The notes under the pieces were generated by a model. It had not been told where the DNA came from. It did not search any database and was given only the letters and a program-made list of their open reading frames with translations. A stretch of 12,743 bases of DNA from an uncultured Eubacterium sp. Its GTDB lineage: Bacteria; Bacillota; Clostridia; Peptostreptococcales; Anaerovoracaceae. This document shows, piece by piece, positions 5,260-12,558 of the stretch. Position numbers and translations under genes: made by a program. Where the stretch lies: positions 1-12,743 of the forward strand of contig CALBGO010000006.1 in NCBI GenBank assembly GCA_937894585.1, written 5' to 3'. How positions within the stretch are numbered: the stretch's first letter is position 1; every line of letters starts with the position of its first letter.

Positions 5260-6312
5260 ATGTTTAAATTAGCAAAAAAATGGATTAAGCGAATCAAACT
5301 GGTTCTGCTGTATTTCAGGCGGATTCTTTTTGCGAAGAACCATTTTAAATGTTCGTTTTTTAAGAAAATGAGAGCAAATCTCTGCGGGGGCTTTCTTGCG
5401 GACCAGTGGATGCTTTATGATTTCGACCACAATGACAAGAAAGAGTATCTGTCTGAATTTGACTGGTATCGTTCCAGATACATTAACGAGCCGTTTGATT
5501 TCATTCTCAACAATAAAATTGCCGCAGCGGAGGTGCTGAAACAGTATGTCCGGGTTCCGGAAAGCTATATGATTAAAAACAAAGGCTTTCTGACCGGTTG
5601 GAACAGTGAAGAAATGGAGTATGAATCCGCAGTCAGCCTTCTGAAAGAAAAGGGTAAGCTTTTTATTAAGCCTTACGGCGCGGGAAAAGGAAACGGCGTT
5701 AACATTCTCATTTACGAAGACGGAAAAATCTTTGTGGATAAGGAAGAATATACGGAAGCGGAGTTTATCAGCTTTCTGAAAGGCAGAGACGACTGGTTTA
5801 TCTGTGAATCTATGAAGCAGCATCAGTATTCCGACGATATTTATGACAAGACGGTCAACACCATCAGACTGATTACCCTCAGAGATATTCATACCCATCA
5901 GTTTAAAATTTTCTTTGCAGTGCAGAGAATCGGAACTTCTGCCACAATTCCTGTAGATAACGGAAGCCGGGGCGGACTGGTGGCAAAGATTGATTTGGAT
6001 ACGGGAATTCTGTCTGAGGCCAGATGTCTGCATAACCGAAATGTATACAAGGTACATCCGGATTCCGGCGCATCAATTGAAGGTGCGCAGATTCCGAACT
6101 GGGAGAAAATTAAAAAGCAGATGCTTGAACTTGCCAACAAGATGCCTTATATGCATTTTATCGCATGGGATATTCTGATTATGGAGGACGGAGAAATCTG
6201 CATCATCGAAGCAAATACCTCTTCCGGCGTTAATATTATTCAGCTTTGGGGCGGTCAGAGAAACGGTGAGCTCGGAGATTTTTACCGCTATCACGGTGTA
6301 ATCAAAAAATAG
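5260..6312 (+). CDS. Sugar-transfer-associated ATP-grasp protein
   Basis: ATP-grasp ligase-fold protein, most like the sugar-transfer-associated ATP-grasp group (PF14397 type) found in polysaccharide loci. Such enzymes join a carboxylate to an amine or hydroxyl through an acyl-phosphate; the substrates of this group are not established. Seen in 350 residues: a basic N-terminus (1-31), the ATP-binding strand and glycine loop KLFIKPYGAGKGNGVNIL (133-150), WFICESM (179-185), TVNTIRLITL (198-207), IPVDNGSRGGLVAKIDLDTG (230-249), AWDILI (302-307) and the Mg-binding-type IEANTSSGVNIIQ (316-328). ATG 5260 lies an unusually long 14 bases after AAGGAG (5240-5245), a sequence formed at the end of the 40-base array, so translation may be weak. 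Between the TagB-like and NTP-transferase genes it is a candidate for adding an amino acid or peptide-like group to the polymer (inference). Confidence 0.8.
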   Translation: MFKLAKKWIKRIKLVLLYFRRILFAKNHFKCSFFKKMRANLCGGFLADQWMLYDFDHNDKKEYLSEFDWYRSRYINEPFDFILNNKIAAAEVLKQYVRVPESYMIKNKGFLTGWNSEEMEYESAVSLLKEKGKLFIKPYGAGKGNGVNILIYEDGKIFVDKEEYTEAEFISFLKGRDDWFICESMKQHQYSDDIYDKTVNTIRLITLRDIHTHQFKIFFAVQRIGTSATIPVDNGSRGGLVAKIDLDTGILSEARCLHNRNVYKVHPDSGASIEGAQIPNWEKIKKQMLELANKMPYMHFIAWDILIMEDGEICIIEANTSSGVNIIQLWGGQRNGELGDFYRYHGVIKK

Positions 6313-6370
6313 AGAAATCGGAAAAGAAAGTCTGCAGCAGGGAGGCGGGCAGATAAATAAGGAGCATTAC

Positions 6371-6961
6371 ATGAAATATATTATCATGGCAGACGGCAAG
6401 GGAACCCGCTGGAATAATTATAACGATATTCCAAAGCATTTTATTAAAATGGACGGAGAAACCCTTCTTGAACGGACTGTGCGGCTGCTTCGGGAAAAAG
6501 ACCCGGGCTGCCAGGTGATTATCACATCTCACGATCCCCGCTACGAAGTGCCCGGCGCCGTGCGCTACGAGCCGAAGCACAATGTCCTGGAAATCGATCG
6601 TTTTACAAAGGAACTGATTGAAGACAACATCTGTTTTCTTTACGGCGATACTTATTATTCGGAAGCGGCTGCGGAGACCATTGTCGAAGAGAAGGCGGAA
6701 GACCTTCTGTTCTTTGGAAATGAACGGTCTATTGTGGCGGTTAAAGTTGCGGACGGCGCACTTTTTGCCCGTCATGTAAATCGTGTGAGACAGCTTTTTC
6801 TCGACGGAAAAATCAGCCGCTGTATCGGCTGGCAGGTTTATCAGTCTTTTATGAACCTTCCTTTTGAAGAGAAAAAAATCGACGGAAAGTATATCTTTGT
6901 AGAGGATGGAACCAGAGATTTCAATTCTCCTGAAGACTGGAAGGAATCTGTTCGGAAATAA
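6371..6961 (+). CDS. NTP-transferase (sugar/alditol-phosphate nucleotidyltransferase-like)
   Basis: GT-A-fold nucleotidyltransferase likely to make a nucleotide-activated precursor for the wall polymer in the cytosol. Seen in 196 residues: the N-terminal nucleotide-binding loop MADGKGTRW (6-14), followed by PKHFIKMDGETLLERTVRLL (21-40), where the lysine and the GETLLER segment are typical; GDTYY with a metal-binding-type Asp (92-96); and RDFNSPEDW (182-190), resembling the D-x-N-T-P-E-D motif of MobA-like and IspD/TarI-like enzymes. The loop has Asp where most relatives have Ala (MAAG). ATG 6371 follows AAGGAG (6359-6364) by 6 bases. It is shorter than TagD-unrelated TarI/IspD proteins (about 230), so the donor sugar or alcohol is not predictable. 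Its position next to the TagB-like and ATP-grasp genes supports a role in the same pathway. Confidence 0.8.
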   Translation: MKYIIMADGKGTRWNNYNDIPKHFIKMDGETLLERTVRLLREKDPGCQVIITSHDPRYEVPGAVRYEPKHNVLEIDRFTKELIEDNICFLYGDTYYSEAAAETIVEEKAEDLLFFGNERSIVAVKVADGALFARHVNRVRQLFLDGKISRCIGWQVYQSFMNLPFEEKKIDGKYIFVEDGTRDFNSPEDWKESVRK

Positions 6962-6977
6962 AACGGGAAAAAGAGGC

Positions 6978-7107
6978 TGACGGAAAGCAGAAACTTTGAC
7001 GGAAGAAATCCGAAAGCAACGATTCGGAGTGAAACTTCGGCGGAGGAAATCCGAAGCGGAAATCTTGGGTGAAAGTCTAGGGTGGAAGTCTAGGGTGGAA
7101 GGTTGGG
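6978..7107 (+). repeat. 13-base tandem array, ten units
   Basis: From 6978 to 7107 the DNA can be cut into ten consecutive 13-base units, most with a G(T/C)GGAAA or TGAAA core. The last four are clearest: 7056-7068, 7069-7081, 7082-7094 and 7095-7107 (the third is GTGGAAGTCTAGG). Units become more degenerate to the left. The array fills most of the 239-base gap between the NTP-transferase and the permease. Confidence 0.7.
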
Positions 7108-7200
7108 CGCCGGAGGCACGTTCTGAATATCTGCAGGTTGTGCGCCTTGTGCCGCAGTTTTGAAATTTATTTAACATATCACTACAGAAGGGAAATTTCA

Positions 7201-8007
7201 GTGAACACTTTTAAAGAAATTATCAGAGATCATTATGAATACAGAAAGCAGCTTGTTAAGCTGGCAAAGTCAGATATTACGAAAACATATAAAGGAGCTG
7301 CGCTTGGTTGGTCCTGGGCGGTAATCCGGCCTGCCATTACTATTTTTGTATTCTGGTTTGCTTTTACAGTAGGACTTCGAAGCGGTAAGCCGGTGGAAGG
7401 TTATCCTTTCTTCCTATGGCTGATTGCGGGAATGATTCCGTGGTTTTATATGAGAGATATGCTGACCGGCGGTGCAAGGTCTTTGCGCCAGTACAGATAT
7501 CTGATTACGAAAATCAAATATCCGATCTGTACCATTCCGACTTTTGTCAGTATGTCTCATCTGATTGTGCATACGGGCCTGCTTTTAATTATGATTGTAA
7601 TTTATATGGGATTCGGATTTATGCCGGACATCTATTATCTGCAGCTTCCGTTTTATATGCTCCTGATGTTTATGTTCTGGACGGCGTGGGGACTCTTTGC
7701 AGGTCTTCTTTCCGCAATCAGCAAGGACTTTCTGAACCTGGTGCGTTCTATGTCCACGGCGCTTTTCTGGCTTTCCGGAATTATTTACAGCGTCAGCAAA
7801 GTGAAGTACGACTGGATTAAAAACATACTGCTGTTCAACCCGGTGACGCTGATTGCCAACGGTTACAGAAACTGTTTTGTTTATAAAAAATGGTTTTGGG
7901 AGTCTCCGCAGGAGCTTCTGAACTTCGGCATTGTCTTCGGTGTGATGGTTCTTTTGGCTGTCTGGGCATATAAAAAGCTGAGGAAAGAAATTCCGGATGT
8001 ACTGTAA
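7201..8007 (+). CDS. ABC-2 type polysaccharide/teichoic acid export permease (TagG-like)
   Basis: Membrane subunit of a two-part exporter that flips lipid-linked polymer across the cytoplasmic membrane. The 268-residue product has the family N-terminus (FKEIIRDHYEYRKQLVKLAKSDI, residues 4-26, an amphipathic interface region), then KGAALGWSWAVIRP (31-44) and about six hydrophobic spans (approximately 42-60, 68-88, 113-137, 150-172, 182-200 and 240-258). FNPVTLIANGYRN (212-224) is a conserved stretch of the TagG/Wzm group. The frame is open from 7138, but GTG 7201 with AAGGG (7188-7192) at 8 bases gives the usual N-terminus; the 21 extra residues are Cys-rich and unlike the family. The ATPase partner follows after 17 bases. 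Confidence 0.92.
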   Translation: MNTFKEIIRDHYEYRKQLVKLAKSDITKTYKGAALGWSWAVIRPAITIFVFWFAFTVGLRSGKPVEGYPFFLWLIAGMIPWFYMRDMLTGGARSLRQYRYLITKIKYPICTIPTFVSMSHLIVHTGLLLIMIVIYMGFGFMPDIYYLQLPFYMLLMFMFWTAWGLFAGLLSAISKDFLNLVRSMSTALFWLSGIIYSVSKVKYDWIKNILLFNPVTLIANGYRNCFVYKKWFWESPQELLNFGIVFGVMVLLAVWAYKKLRKEIPDVL

Positions 8008-8024
8008 CGGGGAAAGGAAGTTTG

Positions 8025-8801
8025 ATGGAAAAGAAAACAGCAATTGAGTTTAAAAATGTATCGAAAGTATATAAATTATATAAAAATGACAAACAGCGGT
8101 TTCGGGCGATTTTTAACAGAAGAATCAAACCGAAGCTGAAGAAGGCAACAGACAATGTGTCATTTACCATAAAAGAGGGAGAGTCGGTGGCTCTGTTCGG
8201 AAGAAACGGCGCCGGAAAATCCACGATTCTTAAGATGATTACAGGTGTTGCGTACCCGTCGTCAGGCGAAATTACGGTAAATGGCAGAGTCAGCGCTCTT
8301 TTGGAGCTGACTGCGGGTTTTGACCCTGAGTTTACGGGAAGAGAAAACATTTATTTTCGCGGACAGCTTTTAGGTATTGACGAAAAAGAAGTCAAAACGA
8401 TGGAAGAAGAAATTATTGATTTTGCCGATCTGGGAGATTATATCGACCAGCCGGTGCGTACTTACTCCAGCGGTATGAAAGCTCGTCTGGGTTTTGCGAT
8501 TAATGCCAATATCAAGCCTGAAATCCTGATTGTGGACGAGGCTTTAAGTGTCGGCGATAAAGAATTCAGACAGAAGTGCAACAGAAAAATCAATGAGATT
8601 GTTGATACAGGAGCGACTTTTTTATTTGTAACCCATTCTACCGGCGTTGCCCGGAATTTCTGCAAAAGAGGCATTGTGCTGAAAATGGGCAGAATTATTT
8701 TTGACGGTGATATTGATGATGCGATTGCATTTTACGAAGATTTTTTGCAAAAAGCAAGAGAGGCAAGAATGTCGAAAGAAAGTCAGAAGGTTTTAGGTTA
8801 A
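8025..8801 (+). CDS. ABC transporter ATP-binding protein for wall polymer export (TagH-like)
   Basis: ATPase that powers the TagG-like permease. Seen in 258 residues: Walker A GRNGAGKST (59-67), the signature YSSGM (147-151), Walker B ILIVDEA (167-173) and the switch His in VTHS (202-205). The N-terminal IEFKNVSKVYKLY and the long insert between strand 1 and Walker A (residues 20-40, very basic) are typical of the TagH/Wzt group. It ends soon after the nucleotide-binding domain and lacks the extracytoplasmic C-terminal domain of Bacillus TagH (about 527 residues), so it is the short form. ATG 8025 with AGGAAG (8015-8020) is chosen over a TTG three bases earlier that would leave almost no spacing. 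It is probably cotranscribed with the permease and the LCP gene 18 bases downstream. Confidence 0.93.
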   Translation: MEKKTAIEFKNVSKVYKLYKNDKQRFRAIFNRRIKPKLKKATDNVSFTIKEGESVALFGRNGAGKSTILKMITGVAYPSSGEITVNGRVSALLELTAGFDPEFTGRENIYFRGQLLGIDEKEVKTMEEEIIDFADLGDYIDQPVRTYSSGMKARLGFAINANIKPEILIVDEALSVGDKEFRQKCNRKINEIVDTGATFLFVTHSTGVARNFCKRGIVLKMGRIIFDGDIDDAIAFYEDFLQKAREARMSKESQKVLG

Positions 8802-8819
8802 CAGATAAGGAGCAGTATT

Positions 8820-10277
8820 ATGGCAAGAAGACGTAATGAAATCTTTGCACACAACAACAAATACGAAGGAAATATCTTTAAGAAAATCGGCAGGTGGTTT
8901 GGCAGACTGAAAGGCTGGCAGAAAGGCGTTCTGATCGGTCTGATTGTCATTCTGATTATCGCCATCGGTGTAGGAAGCTATGTACTTGCAAAACTGGGTA
9001 TGATCGATCGTCTGCATATCGATGAAACTGAACTGTCCTGTGTAGATGTGGACGGATACATCAATATCCTTCTGCTGGGAGTTGACAGCAGGGATATGGA
9101 AAATATCGAAGGCAGCGGGGCAGATGCGATTATGATTCTCAGCATCAAGGAAGAAACCGGCGAAGTTAAGCTGATGAGCGTATACCGCGATACTTATTTA
9201 AAATTCGGAGATACGGATACTTACGGAAAGATTACGGATTCCAACAGAGGCGAAGGACCCGCTATGGTTATCAAGTCTTTGAATCAGGCTATGGATTTGA
9301 ATATCAATAAGTTTGTGGTAGTAAATTTCGGAGCTGTAGCGGATCTTGTCAACGCAGTGGGAGGTATCACCGTTGATGTGCAGGAGGAAGAAATCAGCGA
9401 GCTGAACAAGTATACTGCCCAGACTGCAAAGAATGTCGGCCAGAAAGAGTATCGTCTGGTCGAAAAGGCGGGAGAGCAGGAACTGGAAGGCGTGCAGGCT
9501 GTTTCTTACGGCAGAATCCGCAAAGGCGTCGGTGACGATTTCAAGCGTACAGAGCGTATGAGAATCGTTCTCGGAAAAGTTTTTGAAAAGCTGAAGACGA
9601 TGAGCATCGGAGAACTGAACAAGCTTCTGGATACGATGCTTCCGCATGTGAAGACTAATTTATCCAACAGCGATATGCTGGGACTTGCAACAAGACTTGT
9701 GGATTTCAATATTAAGAGCGGAAAGGGCTGGCCTTATGAAGTAACCGGCGGATTTATCAATGGTGTTTCTTATGTATTTCCCGATAATCTTGCAGAAAAT
9801 ACGATAAAGCTGCACCAAGAGATGTTTGGACAGAAGGATTACAAACCGTCCGAAACAGTGCAGGCAATCAGCGATACAATCAGCAGTAATATCGGTTCCG
9901 ATGTAACGAATCAGACACCGATCGATACAGAGAATCCGGAAATAACGCCGATGCCTGAAGAACCGGCGCAGACTCCGCCGCCGAACGTAAACGATAACAA
10001 TGGAAACGGAAATACCGGAGGCGGAAATACAGGAGGAAGCACCGGAGGTGGAAGTACCGGCGGTAATACCGGAAATGGAAACAGCGGAGGCGGAAACAAC
10101 GGCGGAAATACAGGAGGAAGCACCGGAGACGGTAATTCAGGCGGAAATACCGGTGACGGAAACACAGGAGACGGTAATTCAGGCGGAAATACCGGAGGTG
10201 GAGAAACCGGCGAAGGTGAGACCGGCGGTAATACCGGAGGCACCGGAGGAAATACAGCGCCCGAAAGTTTGGAATAA
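8820..10277 (+). CDS. LytR-CpsA-Psr (LCP) family cell wall polymer attachment protein
   Basis: Membrane-anchored enzyme on the outer face that transfers phospho-polymers from the lipid carrier to peptidoglycan. In 485 residues: a basic cytosolic N-terminus (1-34), one transmembrane helix (about 36-58), and the LCP domain from INILLLGVDSRD (81-92), SVYRDTY (120-126, with the conserved Arg-Asp), KITDSNRGEGP (137-147), VVNFGAVADLVNAVGGITVDV (167-187), VQAVSYGRIR (225-234) and DDFKRTERM (239-247). The C-terminus is a spacer (340-390) and then a Gly/Asn/Thr/Ser-rich low-complexity tail (391-479) ending PESLE. The start has AAGGAG (8807-8812) at 7 bases. It follows TagGH directly, which fits the last step of the pathway. 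The tail is unusual for the family; its role is unknown. Confidence 0.93.
   Translation: MARRRNEIFAHNNKYEGNIFKKIGRWFGRLKGWQKGVLIGLIVILIIAIGVGSYVLAKLGMIDRLHIDETELSCVDVDGYINILLLGVDSRDMENIEGSGADAIMILSIKEETGEVKLMSVYRDTYLKFGDTDTYGKITDSNRGEGPAMVIKSLNQAMDLNINKFVVVNFGAVADLVNAVGGITVDVQEEEISELNKYTAQTAKNVGQKEYRLVEKAGEQELEGVQAVSYGRIRKGVGDDFKRTERMRIVLGKVFEKLKTMSIGELNKLLDTMLPHVKTNLSNSDMLGLATRLVDFNIKSGKGWPYEVTGGFINGVSYVFPDNLAENTIKLHQEMFGQKDYKPSETVQAISDTISSNIGSDVTNQTPIDTENPEITPMPEEPAQTPPPNVNDNNGNGNTGGGNTGGSTGGGSTGGNTGNGNSGGGNNGGNTGGSTGDGNSGGNTGDGNTGDGNSGGNTGGGETGEGETGGNTGGTGGNTAPESLE
9990..10256 (+). repeat. Imperfect short repeats encoding the Gly/Asn/Thr-rich LCP tail
   Basis: DNA of the form GGNGGAAATACCGG with in-frame variants encodes NTGG, STGG and GNSGG units (residues about 391-479). 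The pattern keeps other frames open too, giving Pro-rich antisense and Glu-rich sense shadow frames. Copy number is likely variable between strains (inference). Confidence 0.85.
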
Positions 10278-10282
10278 CTCAT

Positions 10283-10307
10283 ATTTCCGGGACTTTTCCC
10301 GGGAAAT
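10283..10307 (+). terminator. Hairpin after the LCP gene, no T-run
   Basis: ATTTCCGGG (10283-10291) pairs with CCC-GGAAAT (10298-10307, one bulged G) around ACTTTT. No run of T follows, so it is at most a weak terminator or an RNA-stability hairpin between the LCP gene and thrS. Confidence 0.3.
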
Positions 10308-10378
10308 AACCGATAAACAGGAAATTTATAACAATAAGTACAATCAATAAGGAAAGAACAGAGAAAAGGAGAAGACAT

Positions 10379-12124
10379 ATGGCTAAGGAGAAAATCAATT
10401 TTGAAGATGAGGATATCAGACTGCGTTACAGACACACTGCTTCTCATATTATGGCGCAGGCTGTAAAAAATCTGTGGCCTGATGCAAAGCTGGCAATCGG
10501 CCCTGCAATCGACAACGGATTTTACTATGATATCGATATGGAACACAAGTTGTCCGACCAGGATCTTCTGAAAATCCAGAAGGAAATGAAGAAGGTGATT
10601 CAGCAGAACTATAAACTGGAACGCTTTGAAATGCCGAGGGAAGAAGCTCTGAAGTATATGGCAGACAGAAACGAGGATTACAAAGTGGAGCTGATAAACG
10701 ATCTGCCGGAAGACGCAGTAATTTCTTTCTATCAGCAGGGCGATTTTGTGGATCTCTGCGCGGGACCGCATATGGATTCCACCGGTCAGATTAAAGCCGT
10801 AAAGCTGATGAGCGTTGCCGGCGCATACTGGAGAGGCGATGAGCATAACAAGATGCTGCAGAGAATTTACGGTACTGCATTTCCGAGCCAGGAAGAGCTT
10901 GACGCTTATCTTGCCCGTCTGGAAGAAGCTAAAAAGAGAGACCACAGAAAAATCGGCAAAGAAATGGATCTGTTTGCTATTTTTGAAGAAGGTCCGGGAT
11001 TCCCGTTCTTTATGCCTAAAGGTATGATTATCAGAAATGAACTGGAAAACTTCTGGAGAGAAGAACACAGAAAAAGAGGCTACCAGGAAATCAAGACTCC
11101 GCTGATTTTGAATGAACAGCTTTGGAGAACTTCAGGTCACTGGGATCATTATAAAGATAATATGTATTTTACAAAAATCGATGACGCCGATTTTGCCATC
11201 AAACCGATGAACTGTCCGGGTTCTATGCTCTGCTATAAGAGAAAAATGTGGTCCTACAGAGATTTTCCTATTCGTATGGGAGAGCTGGGACAGGTTCACA
11301 GACACGAACTGTCCGGCGCACTGCACGGTCTGATGAGAGTAAGAACCTTTACGCAGGACGATGCGCATATCTTTATGCTTCCTGAGCAGATTAAGGATGA
11401 AATCGTAGGCGTTGCAAAGTTCATCGACGATGTTTACAGTATGTTCGGATTCAAATATCATATCGAGCTTTCCACAAGACCGGAAGACTCCATGGGTACC
11501 GATGAAGAATGGGAAATGGCGGAAGATGCTCTGCGTGAAGCTATGCAGGAAGTCGGTGTGCCTTATGTCATCAACGAGGGTGACGGCGCATTCTACGGAC
11601 CGAAACTGGACTTCCATCTGGAGGACTCCATCGGCAGAACATGGCAGTGCGGAACGATTCAGCTGGATTTACAGATGCCGCAGAGATTTGATCTGACTTA
11701 TGTGGGTTCTGACAACGAAAAGCACAGACCGATTATGATTCATCGTGTAATTTTCGGCTCCATCGAAAGATTCATCGGCATTCTGACCGAGCATTTTGCA
11801 GGAAAATTCCCGCTGTGGCTGGCGCCTGTACAGGTGAAGCTTTTGACCGTGGCAGAGGCTTTTGAAGGCTATGCAAAAGAAATTGCCGCTAAATGTGAAG
11901 AAGCAGGTCTGCGTGTGGAACTGGATATCAGAAATGAAAAAATCGGCTACAAGCTGAGAGAAGCAAGAAACGAAAGAGTTTCCTATATCTGCGTAATCGG
12001 CGAGCGAGAAGCGGAAGCAGGCACTTTAGCGGTTCGTTCTACGAAGGTAGGAGAGCTGGGCACTATGTCTTCCGACGAATTTGTTGCAAAGCTTGTTGAA
12101 GAAGTGAAAACAAAGGCGCTTTAA
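10379..12124 (+). CDS. thrS: Threonine--tRNA ligase, form lacking the TGS domain
   Basis: Charges tRNA-Thr and edits mis-attached Ser in the cytosol. Order in 581 residues: the editing domain with H19-x-x-x-H23 and CAGPH (127-131); class II core with motif 1 around 220-245, MNCPGSM (277-283) and RHELSGALHGLMRVRTFTQDDAHIF (308-332, motif 2 region); motif 3 HRVIFGSIERFIG (455-467); and the anticodon-binding domain from about 480. The zinc ligands Cys279, His330 and His455 are all present. The roughly 60-residue N-terminal TGS domain of the E. coli enzyme (642 residues) is absent; TGS-less forms of this size occur in Clostridia. The ATG has AAAAGGAG at 7 bases. Its 101-base leader shows no T-box sequence, so regulation by uncharged tRNA is not evident here. 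Confidence 0.97.
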   Translation: MAKEKINFEDEDIRLRYRHTASHIMAQAVKNLWPDAKLAIGPAIDNGFYYDIDMEHKLSDQDLLKIQKEMKKVIQQNYKLERFEMPREEALKYMADRNEDYKVELINDLPEDAVISFYQQGDFVDLCAGPHMDSTGQIKAVKLMSVAGAYWRGDEHNKMLQRIYGTAFPSQEELDAYLARLEEAKKRDHRKIGKEMDLFAIFEEGPGFPFFMPKGMIIRNELENFWREEHRKRGYQEIKTPLILNEQLWRTSGHWDHYKDNMYFTKIDDADFAIKPMNCPGSMLCYKRKMWSYRDFPIRMGELGQVHRHELSGALHGLMRVRTFTQDDAHIFMLPEQIKDEIVGVAKFIDDVYSMFGFKYHIELSTRPEDSMGTDEEWEMAEDALREAMQEVGVPYVINEGDGAFYGPKLDFHLEDSIGRTWQCGTIQLDLQMPQRFDLTYVGSDNEKHRPIMIHRVIFGSIERFIGILTEHFAGKFPLWLAPVQVKLLTVAEAFEGYAKEIAAKCEEAGLRVELDIRNEKIGYKLREARNERVSYICVIGEREAEAGTLAVRSTKVGELGTMSSDEFVAKLVEEVKTKAL

Positions 12125-12126
12125 TT

Positions 12127-12414
12127 ATGTTTAAGAAAGAAACAAAAGATGTAAAAGCAGAATGGCGCGGCGGCGTTTATCTATGTTCTGCGGATAATAA
12201 TCTCGAAGCGGATATTTTGGAATCGAAGCTTCGCGGCGAAGGAATTGTCTGTATCAGAAATTATGAGGGTGCGGGAAACTATGTAGAGATTTTCGCAGGC
12301 ATATCCACAGCTACGGCAATAGACCTTTATGTTGCGGCAGATAAACTGGAAGATGCCGAAAATATCATCGTTCCTGTAGATCTTGACGAATGCGGAGAGT
12401 TTGATTTCGAATGA
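12127..12414 (+). CDS. DUF2007 domain protein
   Basis: Small cytosolic protein of the DUF2007 family (PF09413, called putative signal transducing protein), of unproven function. The 95-residue product shows the family pattern: a short strand VYLCSA followed by NNLEADILESKLRGEGIVCI (24-43, helix and strand), then YVEIFAGISTATAIDLYVAADKLEDAENII (52-81, ending in the helix typical of the domain). The acidic tail is VDLDECGEFDFE. ATG 12127 lies two bases after the thrS stop; the ribosome site is probably AAAGG (12112-12116) inside the end of thrS, so the two genes are likely translationally coupled. It is followed by a strong terminator. Confidence 0.8.
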   Translation: MFKKETKDVKAEWRGGVYLCSADNNLEADILESKLRGEGIVCIRNYEGAGNYVEIFAGISTATAIDLYVAADKLEDAENIIVPVDLDECGEFDFE

Positions 12415-12474
12415 TTAAAAACAGAATAAGAGGATTGTCCGGCATCTTGGCAGGAAAAGAGTATTAAAAAACTT

Positions 12475-12532
12475 CGGCGCCGGCGAGACAGCATTTCTCT
12501 TTCGGAAAGCTACCTCGCCGGCGCCGTTTTTT
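12475..12532 (+). terminator. Strong Rho-independent terminator after the thrS operon
   Basis: CGGCGCCGGCGAG (12475-12487) pairs perfectly over 13 bases with CTCGCCGGCGCCG (12514-12526) around a 26-base loop, followed by six T (12527-12532). A run of six A (12466-12471) lies before the stem, so it could also stop transcription from the right. Confidence 0.92.
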
Positions 12533-12558
12533 ATCAGGATTTTGCATTGAAATTTCGA

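Noticed and set aside
5269..6057. 262-codon minus-strand frame
   Set aside because: Antisense shadow of the ATP-grasp gene.
6302..7177. 291-codon minus-strand frame
   Set aside because: Antisense of the NTP-transferase gene and the 13-base array; no motif, and the sense gene is clear.
7138..7200. Upstream ATG 7138 for the TagG-like gene
   Set aside because: Adds 21 residues unlike the family; GTG 7201 has a well placed AAGGG.
9911..11068. 385-codon minus-strand frame
   Set aside because: Antisense of the LCP Gly/Asn/Thr tail (hence Pro-rich) and of thrS; a shadow kept open by repeat composition.
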